DNA from: JBDNFP01 sp041689775
GTDB taxonomy: Bacteria > Bacteroidota > Bacteroidia > Cytophagales > Spirosomataceae
Direction of reading: 5' to 3'
NCBI GenBank assembly: GCA_041689775.1
Contig: JBDNFP010000456.1
Coordinates: 1 to 21,522 of the forward strand
Length of the DNA: 21,522 bases
The translations under genes were made by a program, and so were the position numbers. The notes below the pieces were generated by a model. It saw only the letters and a list, made by a program, of their open reading frames with translations, was not told the origin of the DNA and ran no database searches. The number at the start of each line of letters is the position of its first letter. Position 1 is the stretch's first letter. Of this stretch, positions 16,226 to 21,522 are shown one piece after another.

Positions 16226-17389
16226 ATGGTTACTGTTGATAAGTACATCCGAAAGCTAATATTTGAACATGATTGTGTTATAATCCCTGAATTTGGTGGA
16301 TTATTGACTCATCATATTGGTGCTCAGTACGATAGTGCTAATGGTGTGATGGTTCCGAGTCGGAAACGTTTGGCTTTTAACGAAGTTCTGAATGTTGATG
16401 ACGGACTTTTGGTCTACTTCATTTCAGTTAATGAAAAAATGAATAGGGATGAAGCAGCGCAAGGCGTTCGTAAGTACGTAGAAACACTTCGATCGAAAAT
16501 GCAGGCTGGTGAATCAATTCTAATCAATAGCATTGGTAGTTTTGCCGCCAACGCTGAAGGTAAAATTGTCTTTGAGCCGGAACATAACCAAAACTTCAAT
16601 AACGATTGGTATGGGTTTAAGTCTTTCCGGCTGAAGCAACAGTCTGATTCCCGGTTTATGCCAGTTGAAGAATCTGCCATCGCAATTGCCGAAACCTACA
16701 CCCATGGCTCAGTAGCATCGGCTGATGAAAGTGATGAGGTTAATGAGCCGGCACCGATAATGCAATGGTACAAGTGGTTAGCCGCGGCAATGTTGGCTGG
16801 GGTAGTATTTACTGCAAGCATGACGTACAAAACGACCGACTCCACGAGCATGTTGAGCACTTTGAATCCTTTCACGGGAATACGTGATGTGCTGGTAAAC
16901 ACAACTTTTTTCAATTCTTTCGAGAGTAAAGAGGCAAAAGTAATCGTTTTCAATGAAGTCGAAGTGCCAGTTCAACCACAACCGGGGGAAACTCTAACGA
17001 CTGAGTTATCGTTTGCTGAGTTAGAAAAACCATTTCAGGGAATAGTATCTGAGCCAATTAAGGAGATTGTTCCCAAAGCCATATTAAAAGTAATTGAGCA
17101 ACCCAAAGAGGTATTGGCTCCTGTTGAAAATAAGAAAGCAAAATTGTTGATTCAATCGAGTAAATATTACCTTATTGCCGGAAGCTTCGGTAGAAAGAAA
17201 AATGCTTTGGATTTGCAACAAAAGCTTGTTAAGAGAGGTTTTTCAAGTGCTATGATTATCGAAGAAGTTGACTCTAAATTGATTAAAGTTTCTGCTGGAA
17301 CGTATACAAATATGGTACAGGCGATTGGAGATAAGTACAGAATTGATTCAATGACTCAGGCTGATTCTTGGGTATATTACAAGAAGTAA
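16226..17389 (+). CDS. HU-CCDC81-type / SPOR-domain membrane protein
   Basis: 387 aa. Three parts are visible. Residues 1-140 form two HU-like domains of the bacterial CCDC81 family, with the hallmark IRKLIFEHDCVIIPEFGGLL (8-27) and a second unit containing ILINSIGSFAANAEGKIVFEP (start at 98). A single membrane segment follows (about 181-201, WYKWLAAAMLAGVVFTASM) with no cleavable signal, so the N terminus is cytoplasmic. A long linker leads to a SPOR domain at about 312-386 (YYLIAGSFGRKKNALDLQQKL). SPOR domains bind denuded peptidoglycan at division sites. The architecture suggests a link between the cytoplasm and the cell wall during growth or division; whether the HU-like part binds DNA is not established. 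It closes the TPR/barrel transcription unit and is followed by a strong terminator. Confidence 0.88.
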   Translation: MVTVDKYIRKLIFEHDCVIIPEFGGLLTHHIGAQYDSANGVMVPSRKRLAFNEVLNVDDGLLVYFISVNEKMNRDEAAQGVRKYVETLRSKMQAGESILINSIGSFAANAEGKIVFEPEHNQNFNNDWYGFKSFRLKQQSDSRFMPVEESAIAIAETYTHGSVASADESDEVNEPAPIMQWYKWLAAAMLAGVVFTASMTYKTTDSTSMLSTLNPFTGIRDVLVNTTFFNSFESKEAKVIVFNEVEVPVQPQPGETLTTELSFAELEKPFQGIVSEPIKEIVPKAILKVIEQPKEVLAPVENKKAKLLIQSSKYYLIAGSFGRKKNALDLQQKLVKRGFSSAMIIEEVDSKLIKVSAGTYTNMVQAIGDKYRIDSMTQADSWVYYKK

Positions 17390-17411
17390 GCAATATTCGC
17401 AGTATAATCAG

Positions 17412-17435
17412 AAAGGCCCGCAAGGGCCTTTTTTT
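17412..17435 (+). terminator. Intrinsic terminator after the HU/SPOR gene
   Basis: Perfect 8-bp stem AAAGGCCC (17412-17419) / GGGCCTTT (17424-17431) with a GCAA tetraloop (a stable GNRA type) and a seven-T run to 17435. Confidence 0.94.
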
Positions 17436-17463
17436 GTATATACACGATTTCCCGCTAAATTTA
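17434..17463 (+). promoter_or_regulatory. Predicted promoter of the TonB-like / folC / trmB unit
   Basis: TTG (17434-17436), 19 bp, then TAAATTTA (17456-17463), one base off TAnnTTTG. The TTG is formed by the end of the preceding terminator T-run. Transcription would begin near 17470, about 20 nt before the start codon. Confidence 0.55.
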
Positions 17464-17489
17464 CGTTATACGACAAAAAACCAAAAAGT

Positions 17490-18407
17490 ATGGTACTTAT
17501 AAATGCCGAAGACCGTCAGCGAATTGCACTTTCCTGGATTATTTCTATTGCAACAACAGCGCTATTGTTGACCACTTTCTTTTTCATGAAGCTCAGCCAA
17601 TCTACTCCTCCGGTTTCCCCGATGGAGCTCTTTGTGGAAGTTAACTACGGAACCAGTAATATAGGTAGTGGGAATATACAGACTTATAATAAACCAAGCG
17701 ACTCCAAAATTGCCGAGAATATGAAGGCGGGGGAAGAAAAGATTAAGCCCAAGGCATCCGCTGCTCAGCCTACGCCTCCTTCTCCTCGTCCTGAGCCTGT
17801 AAAGCCTACCACAAGAGTGGCACAAAAACCAGTCATTACATCAAAAGTAGAGAGCCCAGTTGAAGAAACCGCGAAAAATGAATCGAAGAAGGTAAATAGC
17901 AAATCCTCTAGTAGTAGTGCATCTACTACACCAGTACCTGAGAAGGCCATGAATAAAGATGCGCTATTCAAAAGGTCATCTGGTTCGGCATCCGGAAGTA
18001 ATGGTACCAATGGCACAACTACTGGTGTTGGTGGTAACAACAATGGAGATGATGCCAGTGGGGTAGGAGATAAAGGCGCAAAAAGCGGAAGCTTATATTC
18101 AAAGACATACGGTCGCAGCGGTGGCGGTGGTGGTACCGCCGTTGGTCTGGACCTTAATGGGTGGAAATGGTCGAGAGCCCCTCAGGTAAATGATAACTCG
18201 GATGCAACCGGTGAAATCACGTTCCGGATTATAGTGGGTAGCAACGGACGGGTAAAGAACGTAATTCAGCTCAGATCTACCGTAACTGACTATGCTGTAA
18301 TTAATAAGTACAAAGATGCGGTTAGGGTTCTGACCTTCGTTCAGAGTTCTAACAACGTTCCGGAGGAGTCATCTGGGACTATAACTTTCAAAATTAGAGC
18401 ACAGTAA
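17490..18407 (+). CDS. TonB-like energy-transducer protein
   Basis: 305 aa. One N-terminal membrane segment (about 12-34, IALSWIISIATTALLLTTFFFM), then a short conserved stretch ELFVEVNYGTSNIGSG (47-61), a Pro/Lys-rich periplasmic spacer (PTPPSPRPEPVKPTTR), a Ser/Gly/Asn-rich flexible region (about 145-215), and a C-terminal TonB/TolA-like domain (about 215-305) containing GEITFRIIVGSNGRVKNV and ending in SGTITFKIRAQ. Proteins of this type couple an ExbB/ExbD (TolQ/TolR) motor to the outer membrane. In many Bacteroidota, as I recall, this gene follows exbB and exbD and precedes folC; here folC is in place 3 bp downstream but the motor genes are absent upstream. Which motor and which outer-membrane partner it uses is unknown. 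Confidence 0.85.
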   Translation: MVLINAEDRQRIALSWIISIATTALLLTTFFFMKLSQSTPPVSPMELFVEVNYGTSNIGSGNIQTYNKPSDSKIAENMKAGEEKIKPKASAAQPTPPSPRPEPVKPTTRVAQKPVITSKVESPVEETAKNESKKVNSKSSSSSASTTPVPEKAMNKDALFKRSSGSASGSNGTNGTTTGVGGNNNGDDASGVGDKGAKSGSLYSKTYGRSGGGGGTAVGLDLNGWKWSRAPQVNDNSDATGEITFRIIVGSNGRVKNVIQLRSTVTDYAVINKYKDAVRVLTFVQSSNNVPEESSGTITFKIRAQ

Positions 18408-18410
18408 TTC

Positions 18411-19706
18411 ATGACATTTCAGGAAGCGATTGACTATCTATACAGTCGATTACCAGTATTTCAAGATCAAGGGGCCCGCGCTTATAAGCCGGGCCTTACT
18501 ACTACCCGGGAGTTGTGCGAGCATCTTTCAGATCCGCAGTTACGGTATAAAACTATTCACGTCGGGGGCACAAATGGCAAAGGAAGCACCTCCCATATGC
18601 TAGCATCTATTTTACAGAAAGCAGGGTATAAAGTTGGTCTATATACTTCACCTCATCTAAAATCCTTTACCGAGCGAATAAGGATAAACGGTGTAGAGAT
18701 TGACAAAAACTACATCGCTAATTTCGTTTCAACTCATCGAGAGTACATTGAGTCACTACAACCTTCTTTCTTTGAGGCTACCGTAGGGATGGCATTTTCT
18801 TACTTTGCTGATCAATATATAGATGTTGCCGTTGTTGAAGTAGGTATGGGAGGGAGGCTGGATTCTACTAACATCATTACTCCTGAGTTATCGATTATCA
18901 CCAATATCAGCTACGACCATATGCAGTACTTGGGTAATACACTACCCAAAATTGCTTTCGAAAAAGCGGGAATTATTAAACCGGGAATACCCGTAATAGT
19001 GAATGAATACCAGGGTGAGCAAGTCGAAGATGTATTTAAGAAAAGCGCAGAAGTGAATGATTCAGACTTAGTATTTGGGTATAATAACGTTACTATTCCG
19101 TTATATAAAGCCTCAAACTATACCTTACACTTTGAGGCTAAGACAAATGGGGAAGTTGAAACCAAGAAATATGAGCTTGACTTAGTAGGGGACTATCAGC
19201 TTAAAAACGTAAAAGGAGTACTGATGGCGGTTGAATTGCTACGCATTAAGGGTTTTAAGATAGCTTATGAAGATGTCTTTGAAGGTCTACGATCGGTAAA
19301 GAAAACAACTGGATTAAAAGGAAGATGGCAAATCCTTTCCGAAACCCCTTTCGTTGTTTGTGATACCGCTCATAATGAAGCAGGTTTGGCCATAACCATT
19401 GATCAATTTACCAAAGTAGAAGCACAAACACACAGGTTTGTACTAGGTTTTGTGAACGATAAAGACGTGGAAAGTATTTTACATCTGTTTCCCAAAGATG
19501 GAGCCTATTACTTTTGCCAACCTAGTAATCAAAGGGCACTATCGGCGACACACTTGACTCAGAAAGCAGAGAATCAAGGAATTAAAGGTAGTTGCTATGA
19601 TAATGTGAATGATGCACTGAACGCAGCCTTAAAAGATTCAGGCAAAAAAGATGCTATCTACGTTGGGGGAAGTACTTTTGTTGTATCAGATATTGACCAG
19701 TTATAG
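18411..19706 (+). CDS. folC: Folylpolyglutamate synthase / dihydrofolate synthase
   Basis: 431 aa, normal. It adds glutamate to dihydropteroate and/or folates using ATP, keeping folates in the cell. The Mur-ligase fold is clear: P-loop HVGGTNGKGSTSHMLASIL (50-68), YTSPHLKSFTERIRING (about 78-94), the EVGMGGRLDSTNII motif (about 142-155), NISYDHMQYLGNTLPKIAFE with the metal and ATP-binding residues, KAGIIKPG, and the C-terminal domain with DTAHNEAG. It follows the TonB-like gene by 3 bp and precedes trmB by 12 bp, so all three share a transcript. The functional mix is a conserved neighbourhood and does not indicate a shared pathway. Confidence 0.96.
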   Translation: MTFQEAIDYLYSRLPVFQDQGARAYKPGLTTTRELCEHLSDPQLRYKTIHVGGTNGKGSTSHMLASILQKAGYKVGLYTSPHLKSFTERIRINGVEIDKNYIANFVSTHREYIESLQPSFFEATVGMAFSYFADQYIDVAVVEVGMGGRLDSTNIITPELSIITNISYDHMQYLGNTLPKIAFEKAGIIKPGIPVIVNEYQGEQVEDVFKKSAEVNDSDLVFGYNNVTIPLYKASNYTLHFEAKTNGEVETKKYELDLVGDYQLKNVKGVLMAVELLRIKGFKIAYEDVFEGLRSVKKTTGLKGRWQILSETPFVVCDTAHNEAGLAITIDQFTKVEAQTHRFVLGFVNDKDVESILHLFPKDGAYYFCQPSNQRALSATHLTQKAENQGIKGSCYDNVNDALNAALKDSGKKDAIYVGGSTFVVSDIDQL

Positions 19707-19718
19707 GATTTAAGTAGA

Positions 19719-20390
19719 GTGACACGACGTAAATTAGATAAGTACTTCTATTGCCAAGAGGCAGAAAATGTAATTGAAAGAGGTAAGCCTTTATATACGA
19801 GAATCAAAGGCAATTGGAATGAGATTTTTTTCAAAAATCCCAACCCAATTATTTTGGAATTGGCCTGTGGGAAAGGAGATTATACCATAGGACTAGCCCA
19901 AAGATACCCGGACCGAAATTTTATCGGAATCGATATTAAGGGCGATAGAATTTCCCAAGGAAGCAAAATTGCCTCTGATCTAGGCTTAATCAACGTTGCT
20001 TTCTTACGTGCTTCAATCCAATACTTGGATGAGTTTTTCGAAGAAGATGAAGTTAATGAAATATGGCTGGTTCATCCTGATCCTCATGTACGTGACCGAG
20101 ATGAGAAGAAACGGCTCACCAACCCAAGTTTTTTGGCCGACTATAAGAAATATCTGCGAGTAGGTGGGATACTGCATTTAAAAACTGACAGTCCCGATCT
20201 ATATCAATATAGCCTGAACGTGTTTGAGCAGGTTCCTTTTCTGAGAATTATTGACCATACCTCAGATTTATACAAATCACCGTTGTATGCCTATCACCAT
20301 AATATTGTCACTCATTATGAGCGTGTCTTTTACGCCAGAGGTTTTTCTATAAAATACATACAGGCTGTAAATAAAAAAGGGACTTCGTAA
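19719..20390 (+). CDS. trmB: tRNA (guanine-N7-)-methyltransferase
   Basis: 223 aa from a GTG start at 19719. The start is supported because the protein then opens MTRRKLDKYF, matching the usual basic N terminus of the family, and no in-frame ATG lies between it and the conserved region. The enzyme forms m7G46 in the tRNA variable loop using S-adenosylmethionine. The SAM site ILELACGKGDYTIGLA (about 45-60), the GIDIKGDRI acidic-loop strand, and the family signature around LVHPDPHVRDRDEKKRLTNP are all present; the signature differs from the usual PDPWPKKRH form, as is common in this phylum. The last codons lie inside the terminator hairpin and the TAA stop is its loop. Confidence 0.94.
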   Translation: MTRRKLDKYFYCQEAENVIERGKPLYTRIKGNWNEIFFKNPNPIILELACGKGDYTIGLAQRYPDRNFIGIDIKGDRISQGSKIASDLGLINVAFLRASIQYLDEFFEEDEVNEIWLVHPDPHVRDRDEKKRLTNPSFLADYKKYLRVGGILHLKTDSPDLYQYSLNVFEQVPFLRIIDHTSDLYKSPLYAYHHNIVTHYERVFYARGFSIKYIQAVNKKGTS

Positions 20391-20405
20391 CGAAGTCCCT
20401 TTTTT
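20373..20405. terminator. Bidirectional terminator shared by trmB and gap, with the trmB stop as loop
   Basis: Perfect 9-bp stem GGGACTTCG (20379-20387) / CGAAGTCCC (20391-20399), 3-nt loop TAA (20388-20390), flanked by six A (20373-20378) and six T (20400-20405). The A and T runs make it work on both strands. It starts inside trmB and lies 22 bp past the gap stop codon. Confidence 0.95.
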
Positions 20406-20427
20406 ATTTACAGCGCCTTAGATTTTG

Positions 20428-21435
20428 CTAGATCATCGTAGCAAAATAGCTAACCGTTCTCACTAATTGTGAAACGTAAGACATTTCATTATCGTACCAG
20501 CTAACCGTTCTCACCAATTGGGTATCACCAATCTGCTGAACTTTTGTTTGGGTAGCATCAAATAATGAACCGTAATTGATACCAATAATATCACTACTGA
20601 CAATTTCATCCTCATTATAACCAAAGCTTTCGTTACTAGCGGCTTTCATGGCAGCATTTATCTCTTTAACAGAAACTTTTTTGCCTACAATACAGGTAAG
20701 CTCAGTAAGTGAACCCGTTAAAGTTGGAACCCGCTGGGCAGATCCATCTAGTATACCTTTTAAGCGAGGTAGCACTAAACCAATGGCTTTAGCAGCACCA
20801 GTACTATTAGGTACAATATTTTGTGCGGCGGCCCGAGCTCTACGTAGATCATCCTTAGCGTGGGGTGAATCCTGGGTGTTTTGGTCGTTGGTGTATGCAT
20901 GAACCGTTGTCATGAGGCCGTTTATGATGCCATAGCTATCGTCCAATACCTTCGCCATTGGTGCAAGACAGTTGGTTGTACATGAAGCACAGCTGATAAC
21001 AGTCTCAGATCCATCCAGAATATCATGATTTACGTTAAAAACGATCGTTTTTAAATCACCTGTAGCAGGGGCGGAGATGACTACTTTCTTTGCACCTGCG
21101 GTAATATGAGCTTCTGCTTTTTCTTTGCTTGTAAAGAAGCCAGTACATTCTAAAACAACATCAACATCATGTTCTGCCCACGGTATTAGGGAAGGATCAC
21201 GCTGAGCGTAGATTACTACATCTTCTCCATTTACAATAATAGAGCTATCTGTTGATTTAACGTCAGCGTTGAATCTTCCTTGGGCAGTATCGTATTTCAA
21301 TAAATGCGCCAGTACAGAGGGGCTGGTTAAATCATTGATAGCAACTACATCAATTCCTTGCATATCATATATCTGACGATAAACAAGGCGGCCAATGCGA
21401 CCAAAACCGTTAATGGCGACTTTTACTTTTGACAT
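20428..21435 (-). CDS. gap: Glyceraldehyde-3-phosphate dehydrogenase, type I
   Basis: 335 aa, the normal length. It oxidises glyceraldehyde-3-phosphate to 1,3-bisphosphoglycerate in glycolysis (reverse in gluconeogenesis). The Rossmann motif INGFGRIGR (8-16), the NAD-favouring AINDLTS turn (32-38) and the catalytic SCASCTTNC with Cys152 are present, as are the ATGDLKT and GAAKAIGLVLPRLKG segments and the C-terminal SWYDNEMSYVSQLVRTV. The cytoplasmic enzyme would be a tetramer. The 87 bases upstream within the window are AT-rich and show no exact consensus promoter. The end is shared convergently with trmB. Confidence 0.97.
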   Translation of the reverse strand: MSKVKVAINGFGRIGRLVYRQIYDMQGIDVVAINDLTSPSVLAHLLKYDTAQGRFNADVKSTDSSIIVNGEDVVIYAQRDPSLIPWAEHDVDVVLECTGFFTSKEKAEAHITAGAKKVVISAPATGDLKTIVFNVNHDILDGSETVISCASCTTNCLAPMAKVLDDSYGIINGLMTTVHAYTNDQNTQDSPHAKDDLRRARAAAQNIVPNSTGAAKAIGLVLPRLKGILDGSAQRVPTLTGSLTELTCIVGKKVSVKEINAAMKAASNESFGYNEDEIVSSDIIGINYGSLFDATQTKVQQIGDTQLVRTVSWYDNEMSYVSQLVRTVSYFATMI

Positions 21436-21522
21436 TTTCTACGTGTTTTGTTTATGCCACAATATTAATAAAAATATTACGGAGTATACTGCTGATACGG
21501 GAAAGAAGAAAATAGTAAAATA

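Noticed and set aside
17926..18140. Ser/Gly/Asn-rich low-complexity tract in the TonB-like gene considered as a foreign insertion or repeat array
   Set aside because: It is in frame, shows no regular nucleotide period, and flexible spacers like this are normal between the membrane anchor and C-terminal domain of TonB-like proteins.
20448..20520. A 22-bp direct repeat (one mismatch) with 51-bp period at the 3' end of gap
   Set aside because: Both copies encode the repeated Gln-Leu-Val-Arg-Thr-Val-Ser that is normal near the GAPDH C terminus, so it reflects the protein and is not a mobile or regulatory repeat.
1..21522. Search for CRISPR arrays, insertion sequences, phage genes, att sites or defence genes
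   Set aside because: No regularly spaced repeats, transposase or integrase motifs, or defence-family proteins were seen; the tRNA shows no flanking partial duplication.

Overview
This window looks like ordinary chromosome from a member of the Bacteroidota, probably a Cytophagales-type marine or soil bacterium. Four things point there. The primary sigma factor is short (287 aa) and lacks region 1.1. Several intergenic sites match the Bacteroidota promoter form TTG-N(16-20)-TAnnTTTG, and clear Shine-Dalgarno sites are scarce. The envelope protein families present (START-like, LptF/G with a large insert, HU-CCDC81/SPOR fusion, barrel annotated as TonB-receptor-like) are typical of that phylum. 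The genus cannot be fixed from the sequence alone.

Left part (1-5000): a SlyD-like FKBP isomerase on the minus strand diverges from an AcpH-holA pair on the plus strand. An elongator-type tRNA with anticodon CAT follows on the minus strand with its own promoter and terminator. Next come a START-like protein and an LptF/LptG lipopolysaccharide-export permease with no base between them, then rpsO. Middle (5000-10040): pnp, the primary sigma factor gene and menD, all plus strand, with hairpin terminators after rpsO and after the sigma gene.

Envelope part (10041-18407): a TPR lipoprotein gene converges on menD with 5 bp between them, and on its other side it diverges from a small unrecognised gene with only 14 bp between the starts. 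Then come a 1003-aa secreted TPR protein, a 556-aa outer-membrane barrel, and a single-pass protein joining a cytoplasmic HU-like pair of domains to a periplasmic SPOR domain, ending at a strong terminator. A TonB-like protein starts the next unit, which continues through folC and trmB and ends in a terminator whose hairpin loop is the trmB stop codon. Gap (GAPDH) lies convergently on the minus strand and shares that bidirectional terminator.

Nearly everything is recognisable core metabolism, translation, RNA turnover or envelope biology. I see no phage, insertion sequence, CRISPR array or defence locus. The least understood part is the TPR / barrel / HU-SPOR / TonB-like envelope stretch, which is the best candidate for a poorly described system. 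All protein-coding genes are intact; I saw no frameshifts.
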